11,428 bases of DNA from a bacterium (GTDB lineage Bacteria; UBA9089; CG2-30-40-21; SBAY01), in the NCBI GenBank assembly GCA_040757115.1, contig JBFLYA010000121.1:1-11428 (forward strand). The letters run 5' to 3'. Positions 6,162 through 11,428 of the stretch are shown one piece after another. How positions within the stretch are numbered: position 1 is the stretch's first letter; the number at the start of each line of letters is the position of its first letter. The notes beneath the pieces were generated by a model. The model was given only the letters and a program-made list of their open reading frames with translations, searched no databases and was not told where the DNA came from. The position numbers and the translations under genes were made by a program.

Positions 6162-7157
6162 CTATCCCTCTTTAATTCCTTTTTCGATATGAAGATTGAC
6201 TTGATGGTTAATAAATTCGCAAGCTACCCTGATTCCATTCTTTACTGCCTTCGGAGAAGAAGCACCATGACAAATAATACACACACCATCTATGCCTAAA
6301 AGTGGTGCTCCGCCATATTCTGAATAATCAACTAATTTTTTAAACTTTTTAAATGCAGGTTTAGAAAGAAAAGCACCAATCTTCAAACTGAGACTTTTAG
6401 ATAATTCCTGTTTTAAAAAGCTAATTATCATTTCGGCTAAACTTTCACCAAATTTTAAAACCACATTACCCACAAATCCATCACAGACAATTACATCTAC
6501 CGTGCCATTTATAATATCTCTTCCTTCAACATTGCCGATAAAATTTAGAGAAGAGTGTTTTAGCAGGTCAAATGTCTGAGAAGTAAGTGTATTCCCTTTA
6601 CCTTCTTCTTCCCCAATACTTAAAAGTCCTATTTTAGGATTGGGCTTTCCCATAATATCTTTGGCATAGACATTACCCATTATGGCAAATTGTAAGAGAT
6701 GTTGTGGTTTGCAGTCAACATTAGCGCCCACATCAAGAAGTATGGATGCTCCGGATAAAGTCGGAATAAGTGTTGCAATTGCAGGTCTAAAAATACCTTT
6801 TAGTCTGCCAGGATACATTAAAGCACCTGCCATTACCGCGCCAGTATTACCTGCTGAAATAAAGGCATCTACCTCACCTTGTTTTAATGCCTTTATCGCG
6901 ACAACAATTGAAGAATCTTTTTTAGTTTTAACTGCTTGTGCCGGAGATTCATGCATTTCAATAATTTCTTTTGTATCCCTGATGACAATTGGTAATCCTT
7001 TTGTTTGATAACGAGCCAATTCATTAGTAATTGCCTTTTCTTGACCAAATAAGGTTATTTGAGTTACTTCTTTTAACTCATTCAATGCCTCAACCACACC
7101 AGCTACAATAGACTGTGGTGCATGGTCTCCGCCCATAGCATCAACTGCAATACGCAT
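6162..7157 (-). CDS. plsX: Phosphate acyltransferase (PlsX)
   Basis: PlsX is a peripheral membrane enzyme that converts acyl-ACP to acyl-phosphate, the donor used by PlsY to make lysophosphatidate. The 331-aa protein has the family landmarks in order: VDAMGGDHAP (5-14), ISAGNTGA (100-107), LLDVGAN (140-146), CDGFVGNV (225-232) and the C-terminal HGAS (297-300). It starts one base after the rpmF stop and abuts fabH. The compact rpmF-plsX-fabH order is conserved widely and links phospholipid and fatty-acid synthesis. No missing motif and no repeat inside the gene. Confidence 0.97.
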   Translation of the reverse strand: MRIAVDAMGGDHAPQSIVAGVVEALNELKEVTQITLFGQEKAITNELARYQTKGLPIVIRDTKEIIEMHESPAQAVKTKKDSSIVVAIKALKQGEVDAFISAGNTGAVMAGALMYPGRLKGIFRPAIATLIPTLSGASILLDVGANVDCKPQHLLQFAIMGNVYAKDIMGKPNPKIGLLSIGEEEGKGNTLTSQTFDLLKHSSLNFIGNVEGRDIINGTVDVIVCDGFVGNVVLKFGESLAEMIISFLKQELSKSLSLKIGAFLSKPAFKKFKKLVDYSEYGGAPLLGIDGVCIICHGASSPKAVKNGIRVACEFINHQVNLHIEKGIKEG

Positions 7158-7158
7158 T

Positions 7159-7347
7159 TTATTTTTTCTTTTCCTCTATTGTTAATACAACGCGGCCGTT
7201 GTAAAAACCACAATTTAAACAAATACGATGAGGTAATTTTGGTTGTCCACATTGGGAACAGGTAGAAATATCTACTGGTGTTATTTTCCAGTGACTTCTT
7301 CTTTTATCTCGTTTTGCCTTTGATGTTTGTCGTTTTGGATTAGCCAT
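7159..7347 (-). CDS. rpmF: 50S ribosomal protein L32 (zinc-binding form)
   Basis: This 62-aa basic protein is a component of the large ribosomal subunit. It begins MANPKRQTSKAKRDKRRSHW, the standard L32 start, and has two CxxC pairs (C30/C33 and C43/C46) forming a zinc ribbon. This is the C+ form rather than the cysteine-free variant some bacteria use under zinc limitation. A strong AAAAGGAGG ribosome binding site precedes the ATG. Normally rpmF follows yceD directly; here a four-helix-bundle cassette of about 420 bp separates them. Its stop is one base from the plsX start. Confidence 0.97.
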   Translation of the reverse strand: MANPKRQTSKAKRDKRRSHWKITPVDISTCSQCGQPKLPHRICLNCGFYNGRVVLTIEEKKK

Positions 7348-7369
7348 TTTTTAAAACCTCCTTTTAGAA

Positions 7370-7792
7370 GTAGTCAGTAGTCAGTAGTTAGTCGTAAACT
7401 TTACTAACCAATGTATATAACATCGCTTGTATTTCATCTAATTGTGCTACTCTCTTATTGATTATTTCTGCAGGTAAAAATTTTGTGCATCTGATATATC
7501 TACCTTTACTTTCACCTGCTGACCCACGCGAAATCCTAAAAAATTGTTTCAGTTCTTTACCTGCTTTACGACCATAACCTTCTTCCATATTAGCACAAAT
7601 GGAATCAAGGCTTCTAATTTGTTGTCTTGCCAATTCTTTCCCAGCAAAATTTTCACTCAAAACTGGTAAATCTTCTTTTATAAATTCGTCAAACAATTTC
7701 ATTGCTTTCTGATAGACAATAAAATCTTCTACACTTTTAACTTTTATTTTGTTCTCCATTTTTCCTTACTCTCTCTACTGACTACTGACTAC
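7370..7792. mobile_element. Putative cassette: perfect 18-bp GTAGTCA inverted repeats around a four-helix-bundle gene
   Basis: GTAGTCAGTAGTCAGTAG at 7370-7387 is the exact reverse complement of 7775-7792. Each arm is a tandem of 7-nt units. The 423-bp span contains one gene and little else: the ORF stop begins at 7388, the base after the left arm. The right arm supplies the last codons and stop of yceD, so arrival of the cassette probably truncated that gene. The arm sequence differs completely from the TAGTTTA cassettes while the layout is the same. No transposase and no clear target-site duplication seen. Confidence 0.7.
7388..7759 (-). CDS. Four-helix-bundle protein (S23/23S rRNA intervening-sequence family)
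   Basis: This 123-aa helical protein belongs to the same broad family as the gene at 3683-4036 but to another branch. The conserved centre reads ICANMEEGYGRKAGKELKQF (54-73), followed by FRISRGSAGESKGRYIRC (74-91); the family's usual IAEG is altered to MEEG. An AAGG ribosome binding site lies 4 nt before the ATG. Function of stand-alone members is unknown. It sits between yceD and rpmF, a pair normally adjacent, and fills its inverted-repeat cassette wall to wall. The low identity to the other copy by eye means the two cassettes are not recent duplicates of each other. Confidence 0.87.
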   Translation of the reverse strand: MENKIKVKSVEDFIVYQKAMKLFDEFIKEDLPVLSENFAGKELARQQIRSLDSICANMEEGYGRKAGKELKQFFRISRGSAGESKGRYIRCTKFLPAEIINKRVAQLDEIQAMLYTLVSKVYD

Positions 7793-8258
7793 ATGTAGTT
7801 TTATTCAAATTTACGCCGCAATGACTACACAATCCCTGACAGTTTTCTTGACAAATTGGTTTTATCGGTAACGATAATATTATTTGCTCTCGAATTTGTT
7901 CCATTAAATTAATATTATCCTGGCGATAAAAAATCCTTTCTATGTCCTCTACTTGTAATTCTCCTCCATAATCTTCTGTTTTTTCACATTTGGTTTCGTA
8001 TAAATCTATTTTAAAATCCCGGTTTAATTTAAAATTAAAATCTTCAAGACAACGACTGCATTGAAGCAGAACATCAACTTTTAAATTACCTCTAAGTCTA
8101 ATACTCTCACCGATATTAACTAAATGGAATTTAATAGAAATAGGAGAGGTAAGTTTTATGTCTTCAATTGTGTCAAGAGATTCATCTTGTTCAATAAAGA
8201 GTTCACTGCCGATATTTTGTTTTATTTTAGAGATGTCAACACTAACTAAATCAATCAT
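7782..8258 (-). CDS. yceD: YceD/DUF177 family protein, C-terminus cut by cassette
   Basis: The YceD (DUF177) family is linked to 23S rRNA/large-subunit maturation and almost always sits before rpmF. The 158-aa protein keeps the first cysteine pair, CSRC (67-70), and the second cluster C136, C140, C144, C147 ending in CGVNLN. Family members then usually run on to a DPR..AL-type tail. Here the frame goes into the GTAGTCA repeat as TTCSQ and stops, so roughly 10-20 residues are missing. No Shine-Dalgarno is evident before the ATG: the upstream bases belong to a repeat-like GGTGTTATCTGGTGGTGT stretch. It may be poorly translated or partly impaired. It is the first gene after the strong promoter at 8592-8620. 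Confidence 0.88.
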   Translation of the reverse strand: MIDLVSVDISKIKQNIGSELFIEQDESLDTIEDIKLTSPISIKFHLVNIGESIRLRGNLKVDVLLQCSRCLEDFNFKLNRDFKIDLYETKCEKTEDYGGELQVEDIERIFYRQDNINLMEQIREQIILSLPIKPICQENCQGLCSHCGVNLNKTTCSQ

Positions 8259-8309
8259 TTTTTATGGTGTTATCTGGTGGTGTCTTAATCTAGCATAAAG
8301 GTTGAAATA

Positions 8310-8428
8310 GTGTAAGAAAAGGAGATATGGGGATTATGGAGATTAGAAGATAAATTTATTCTAAAATTTTGGAAATTACAATGAATAATCTCCCTATCTC
8401 CCTTTATCTCCTTATCCCTTTTTTACAC
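8310..8428. repeat. Inverted repeat of GGAGATA-type units in the operon leader
   Basis: The left arm 8310-8346 begins GTGTAAGAAAAGGAGATA and contains GGAGAT/GGGGAT units every 8-9 nt. The right arm 8385-8428 is its imperfect reverse complement, ending CCCTTTTTTACAC. The internal segment is under 40 bp and AT-rich with no ORF. The layout matches the other cassette arms in the window, with yet another unit sequence, so I read it as an emptied cassette. In the transcript it would form a long imperfect stem. Confidence 0.65.
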
Positions 8429-8588
8429 CAAATCTGCATAGATTTCGCTATTAGCGTTATTTTCAAACACCACCTGTTATCTCCAATTCAGATTTAATTT
8501 ACAGAGCCGTTACAGGTGACGAATCAATAATTGTCGTAAACTGTGAAAAACATTGGTAACTGATTACCAGCTATCACCTAATCAGGAA

Positions 8589-8599
8589 TGTATCATACA
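8589..8599. promoter_or_regulatory. Operator-like palindrome over the -10 box
   Basis: TGTATCATACA is a perfect 5-bp inverted repeat with a one-base centre, and it covers the -10 box of the promoter. A repressor bound here would block initiation. It does not match the FapR site as I remember it, and such a short AT-rich palindrome may be chance. Confidence 0.25.
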
Positions 8600-8620
8600 C
8601 TATTTTTATTTTTATGTCAA
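8592..8620 (-). promoter_or_regulatory. Near-consensus sigma70 promoter for yceD and the fab cluster
   Basis: Minus strand: a perfect TTGACA (8615-8620), exactly 17 nt, then TATGAT (8592-8597), one mismatch from TATAAT. The -35 hexamer is the last two sense codons of the isocitrate dehydrogenase gene, and the stop codon lies directly inside the spacer. Predicted start is near 8585. No other promoter this close to consensus was seen before the end of the cluster, so it likely drives all genes from yceD to rnc. Confidence 0.78.
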
Positions 8621-9622
8621 GGGAATTTTTTGAATGATAGATTTAGTCATCTGGGAGGTTGTTGAGGAACCACCTAAATCATAGGTAAGTGTTTTCCCTT
8701 CTTTAATCACCAAACCCACTGCGTTCACAATTTTTTTAGCCGCCTCTTTCTCTCCTAAATATTCAAGCATCATTGCCCCGGATAAAATACAGGCACAGGG
8801 ATTAATTTTATCTTGACCGGCATATTTAGGTGCTGAGCCATGGACAGGCTCAAAAACTGCCACACCATCTCCTATATTTGCCGAAGGGGCTAATCCTAAT
8901 CCGCCGATTAAACCGGCACATAAATCAGAAAGAATATCTCCAAACAGATTAGTCGTAACCAAGACATCATATTCCTCTGGTTTTTTCACCAATTGCATAG
9001 CCATATTATCTACAATTTTATCTTCAAATGCTATCTGGGGATATTGTTTTGCTACTTCCCTTGCCGTTTCTAAAAATAACCCACAGGTAACCTTTAAAAT
9101 GTTAGCTTTATGAATACAGGTAACCTTTTTGCGGTTATGGGCAATGGCATATTCAAAAGCAAATTTGACAATTCGTTCACTGGCTTTTTTTGAAATCACC
9201 CGAATACTTTCACCAATAGTTTTCTCTTGGTTAATGAAATGTTCGATTCCAGAATATAATCCTTGTGTATTTTCTCTAATCATCACCAGGTCGATATTTT
9301 CATATCGGCTGGGAGCTCCAACAAAAGAAACAGCTGGTCTAACCCCCGCATAGAGATTTAGTTCTTGTCTTAAAACAACATTAATACTTCTAAATCCATA
9401 GCCAACTGGGGTAGAAGTAGGTCCTTTTATGGCTACTTTGTTTTTTCTAATCGAGTCTAAAACCGCGGCAGGTAATGGTGTTTTTTCTTTCTCTAAAGCA
9501 CACTCACCGGCTAAAACCTTTTCAAATTTAATGTCAACACCAGTGGCAGACACCACATTCACCATTGCCTCAGTTATTTCTGGTCCTATCCCATCACCTG
9601 GGATTAAAGTTACATTATACAT
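8612..9622 (-). CDS. icd: Isocitrate dehydrogenase, short NAD-IDH/IDH3-like form
   Basis: It oxidatively decarboxylates isocitrate to 2-oxoglutarate. The 336-aa protein belongs to the isocitrate/isopropylmalate dehydrogenase family: IPGDGIGPE (7-15), substrate residues S79, N81, R85 (FRSINVVLR), R95, R116 and Y123 in [11 protein letters not shown]172, and metal aspartates D205, D229 and D233 in NLFGDILSD. The FRSIN serine and GLYSGIEH favour isocitrate over isopropylmalate; overall it resembles mitochondrial IDH3 alpha. The cofactor loop [15 protein letters not shown] has the K and Y that bind the NADP phosphate in E. coli Icd, while the later arginine is replaced by glycine (LTYDLGG), so NAD versus NADP is open. 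Homoisocitrate or tartrate activity cannot be excluded. A GAGGGG ribosome binding site supports the ATG. Confidence 0.88.
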   Translation of the reverse strand: MYNVTLIPGDGIGPEITEAMVNVVSATGVDIKFEKVLAGECALEKEKTPLPAAVLDSIRKNKVAIKGPTSTPVGYGFRSINVVLRQELNLYAGVRPAVSFVGAPSRYENIDLVMIRENTQGLYSGIEHFINQEKTIGESIRVISKKASERIVKFAFEYAIAHNRKKVTCIHKANILKVTCGLFLETAREVAKQYPQIAFEDKIVDNMAMQLVKKPEEYDVLVTTNLFGDILSDLCAGLIGGLGLAPSANIGDGVAVFEPVHGSAPKYAGQDKINPCACILSGAMMLEYLGEKEAAKKIVNAVGLVIKEGKTLTYDLGGSSTTSQMTKSIIQKIPLT

Positions 9623-9654
9623 TGTTTTTTTCCCCTCTCTATAGTTTTGTAATT

Positions 9655-9837
9655 TTGTAACTGTTCACCGCAGAGACACAGAGACGCAGAGAAAAAAATT
9701 AAAATCTATGGACGAGACGTAAACAGCTCATATATATTTCCATGTCTGCCTCAATAATCTTTTATGTTATCTGATTTATTTCTATGTCTTCTCTGTTCCT
9801 CTGCGTCTCTGCGGTAAAGGACTACCTGAACGGTTAC
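9655..9837. mobile_element. Decayed GxxExxY-type cassette with CACCGCAGAG inverted ends
   Basis: The left end TTGTAACTGTTCACCGCAG (9655-9673) continues as CAGAGACA/CAGAGACG 8-nt units. The right end (9791-9837) carries the reverse array CTCTGCGTCTCTGCGGT and TGAACGGTTAC, an inverted 10-of-11 match to 9657-9667. The left end also matches, with one difference in 19, the reverse complement of 2770-2788, so this terminus is a shared element end rather than random sequence. Inside lies a gene remnant. It fills most of the 234-bp gap between pilT and icd. Confidence 0.68.
9737..9785 (-). pseudogene. GxxExxY-family N-terminal remnant
   Basis: The frame reads IEINQIT, a TAA stop, then KIIEADMEIY, matching the remembered GxxExxY start MEINxITEKIIGAxxEVH with the start codon mutated to ATA and the glutamate codon mutated to a stop. 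The aligned region at 2709-2776 shares the same bases upstream of the start and within the first codons. The rest of the gene is gone. Clearly non-functional. Confidence 0.6.
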
Positions 9838-9856
9838 CAAATTCTGCTAAATTAAG

Positions 9857-10966
9857 TTAATACTGCATATCCATTCCGCCAATAACTATCCCGCCACCGG
9901 CATGAGCTCCTTTAAGTCCCAGTCTTAAATCATCAGGATAAGGTGTGGCAGAAAGTGCCTCTTCTATTGTAACCAACCCAATATTAACAACTTTAGCAAT
10001 AGCCTGGTTTAAACTTTGCATCTGCCAATAGGTTGTGGAAGATTCAATCACCTTACGGATACCGGATGTATTTCCTTTTTCGATTAAATCCTTGATTAAA
10101 GGAGAATTAATCATAATTTCAACTGCGGCAATTCTACCTTTTTCATCTTTTCTCCGCAATAATCTTTGAGAAACTACACCCAGTAAAGTCAGAGATAATT
10201 GAATTCTAACCTGGGTTTGCTGAGAAGTCGGAAAAACATCAATGATACGGTCAATTGTTTGTGTGGCATCATTAGTGTGAAGTGTTGATAAAACCAGATG
10301 ACCGGTTTCAGCGGCACTCAGCGCGGTAGACATTGTCTCAATATCACGCATCTCACCGATTAAAAGCACATCCGGGTCCTGACGAAGTGCTCGCCGTAAT
10401 GCCTCACGAAAACTTTTCGTATCAACATCTAATTCGCGTTGGTCAATCGTGCTTTTATCATCACGATGTAAAAATTCTATTGGGTCTTCTATGGTAATTA
10501 TGTGACAATTACGATTTTTATTAACAAAACCCACCATTGCCGCTAATGTTGTGGATTTTCCACTTCCAGTAGGCCCGGTGACTAATATCAACCCTTGTGG
10601 TTTGGCAACTAAATTTTTTATAACAGGTGGTAAGCCTAATTGCTCTACAGTCGGAATCTCGTAAGGAACAGCTCGAATAATACAACCTATCACACCACGC
10701 TGTTTAAACACATTTACCCTGAATCGAGCCACACCTGGTAAACTGTATGAAAAATCGATATCCAGATTCTCTACGAATTTCTTAATCTGCTCCTGATTCA
10801 TCATACTATAAACTAAATTCATCACATCCTCAGGACCAAGTTTTGGTAAATCAGTTGGGGTTAATATGCCCGCAATTCTAATAAGTGGAGGTCTGGCTAC
10901 CTTTAAATATAAATCAGATGCGTGTCGTTCTACTAACATCTTTAATAATTCTGGCATCTTTAACAT
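9857..10966 (-). CDS. pilT: Type IV pilus retraction ATPase (PilT)
   Basis: PilT is the hexameric cytoplasmic ATPase that depolymerises type IV pili, powering twitching motility and DNA uptake. The 369-aa protein has the PAS-like N-terminal domain, Walker A GPTGSGKST (131-139), acidic Asp-box residues around ITIEDPIEF (157-165), Walker B VLLIGEMRD (200-208), and the His box TGHLVLSTLHTND (221-233). The MxDxE-like GEMRDIET and PilT-style length separate it from the larger PilB/GspE ATPases, although PilU is a close alternative. The C-terminus ends in a glycine-rich tail and MDMQY. GGGAG lies about 11 nt before the first ATG; an in-frame ATG at codon 4 is a less favoured start. No other pilus gene is in the window. 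Confidence 0.93.
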   Translation of the reverse strand: MLKMPELLKMLVERHASDLYLKVARPPLIRIAGILTPTDLPKLGPEDVMNLVYSMMNQEQIKKFVENLDIDFSYSLPGVARFRVNVFKQRGVIGCIIRAVPYEIPTVEQLGLPPVIKNLVAKPQGLILVTGPTGSGKSTTLAAMVGFVNKNRNCHIITIEDPIEFLHRDDKSTIDQRELDVDTKSFREALRRALRQDPDVLLIGEMRDIETMSTALSAAETGHLVLSTLHTNDATQTIDRIIDVFPTSQQTQVRIQLSLTLLGVVSQRLLRRKDEKGRIAAVEIMINSPLIKDLIEKGNTSGIRKVIESSTTYWQMQSLNQAIAKVVNIGLVTIEEALSATPYPDDLRLGLKGAHAGGGIVIGGMDMQY

Positions 10967-11071
10967 TGTTTTTAATTCTCCCTTCTTAATTCATAGATTA
11001 GAGTTCTGCAAAACCAGGAAACTGTAGTTTTTAAGCGGGTATTTAAAACCTCTATTTTATCAATTCTCTCC

Positions 11072-11300
11072 AAATATCAAAATGCAAAACTCGTTTATAG
11101 TTTATAGTGTATAGTGTATGGTTTATAGTTTATGGTTTATAGTCCTTCAACTATAAACTATCTACTATCAACTATCAACTAAAAATTATCTCTTCCCTTT
11201 CAGCGTTAAAATACTTGAAGCAAAGATATTACCAATTTGAAATTTGATTTGTAATTTTGCATTTTGATATTTATATTTGATATTTGATATTTAATATTTA
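11072..11300. repeat. Outer inverted repeat with TTTGATA heptads enclosing the solo hairpin
   Basis: AAATATCAAAATGCAAAA (11072-11089) is the perfect 18-bp reverse complement of 11255-11272. The right arm continues to 11300 as TTTGATA/TTTATAT heptads. Between the arms lie the TAGTTTA solo hairpin and about 70 bp of unrecognised DNA. The arrangement suggests one repeat cassette inserted into another. Confidence 0.68.
11094..11182. repeat. ORF-less TAGTTTA inverted-repeat hairpin (solo cassette, copy 2)
   Basis: TAGTTTA/TAGTGTA/TGGTTTA heptads run to 11143, then the CCTTCA loop, then the reverse-complement array to about 11182. Its core (11117-11160) is identical over 44 bp to 5078-5121, including the loop. 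The left flank AACTCGTTTATAG echoes the AATCGGTTTATAG flank of the other copies. Confidence 0.8.
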
Positions 11301-11308
11301 ATTGCTAC

Positions 11309-11424
11309 ATAGCATAACATCGTGCACCCTATTTTAATACAAATTTATAGCAGGACATCGTGCACTCTCACCCCATGGGGTGAGCGAAATTCTAATCCTC
11401 AAAAATAGCAGGACATCGTGCACC
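11309..11424. repeat. Three direct copies of a 20-bp repeat
   Basis: ATAGCAGGACATCGTGCACY occurs at 11309-11328 (two changes, TA for GG), 11347-11366 and 11405-11424. Start-to-start distances are 38 and 58 bp. It contains the palindrome GTGCAC. Intervals are AT-rich and unequal, so this is not a normal CRISPR array. It may continue past the window edge. Confidence 0.75.
11367..11384. repeat. Perfect 18-bp palindrome
   Basis: CTCACCCCATGGGGTGAG is a perfect palindrome directly after the second 20-bp repeat. Being GC-rich in an AT-rich context it stands out. It could be a protein-binding site or part of a REP-like unit with the flanking repeats. There is no T-run to make it a terminator. Confidence 0.7.
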
Positions 11425-11428
11425 TTAC

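Larger units (their letters stand above)
8259..8611. other. 353-bp leader and repeat scar between icd and yceD
   Basis: No gene is visible on either strand. The interval contains the -10 box and start region of the operon promoter on its right edge, an inverted repeat of GGAGATA-type units (8310-8428), and weak outer matches (GGTGGTGT at 8276-8283 against ACACCACC at 8467-8474). Near 8549-8586 is a GGTAACTGATTACC-like stretch reminiscent of the heptad repeat at 2400-2441. With a transcription start near 8585 the yceD operon would have an untranslated leader of about 327 nt. I see no recognisable riboswitch or T-box. Confidence 0.6.
10967..11428. other. 462-bp gene-free repeat cluster upstream of pilT
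   Basis: No convincing gene on either strand. Nearest pilT is the GGGAG ribosome binding site and a weak promoter candidate (TAAAAT on the minus strand at 11054-11059, with a poor -35). Beyond it are a nested pair of inverted repeats (11072-11272 around 11094-11182), a TTTGATA heptad array, three 20-bp direct repeats (11309-11424) and an 18-bp perfect palindrome (11367-11384). The right edge is cut by the window. Confidence 0.65.

Noticed and set aside
8549-8586. Additional GGTAACTGATTACC-like repeat element before yceD
   Set aside because: Stems are only 5-7 bp and the similarity to the 2400-2441 repeat is partial; mentioned in the leader entry but not called separately.
11054-11090. Promoter for pilT (TAAAAT with TTGATA upstream)
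   Set aside because: Spacing is only 15 nt for the better -35 box and the region is AT-rich repeat DNA; too weak to list as a feature.
11309-11424. Possible CRISPR array
   Set aside because: Intervals between the 20-bp repeats are 18 and 38 bp and AT-rich, one holds a palindrome, and no cas gene is present.

Overview
The window comes from a low-GC bacterium that I cannot place from sequence alone. All convincing genes lie on the minus strand. The core is the conserved fatty-acid/phospholipid synthesis cluster in the order yceD-rpmF-plsX-fabH-fabD-fabG-acpP-fabF-rnc, common in Firmicutes, Thermotogae and many uncultured phyla. A type IV pilus ATPase (pilT) and the dense load of small four-helix-bundle (S23-type) and GxxExxY-type gene cassettes would fit an uncultivated diderm candidate phylum; that is a weak inference.

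Layout in transcription order (right to left): a repeat-rich gene-free stretch (10967-11428); pilT (9857-10966); a degenerate GxxExxY cassette (9655-9837); a short NAD(P)-type isocitrate dehydrogenase (8612-9622); a near-consensus sigma70 promoter whose -35 box is the last two sense codons of that gene (8592-8620); a leader of about 330 nt holding an inverted-repeat scar; then yceD, rpmF, plsX, fabH, fabD, fabG, acpP, fabF and rnc, ending at position 141. A second near-consensus promoter (26-54) points left out of the window. rpmF-plsX-fabH and acpP-fabF-rnc are tightly packed (0-1 nt spacing or TAATG overlaps).

The genes form one pathway. PlsX makes acyl-phosphate for phospholipid synthesis. 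FabD loads malonyl groups onto ACP, FabH starts chains, FabF elongates them and FabG reduces the 3-keto intermediate. RpmF and RNase III are ribosome/RNA passengers usual in this cluster.

The unusual layer is what sits in the gaps. Every loose junction of the cluster (yceD/rpmF, fabH/fabD, fabD/fabG, fabG/acpP, and the leader) contains an inverted repeat. Most of these are built of tandem 7-nt units of different sequence: TAGTTTA, AGTAGTC, GGTAATT, with TTTGATA and GGCAGTA elsewhere. Two repeat pairs enclose an intact four-helix-bundle gene. Others are ORF-less hairpins, two of which share an identical 44-bp core, and others enclose broken small genes. The arrays reach into host genes: they supply the stop codons of fabD and yceD, and one sits in frame inside fabD. 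I read this as a family of small non-autonomous mobile cassettes defined by architecture rather than by sequence. That is the best candidate for something undescribed here.
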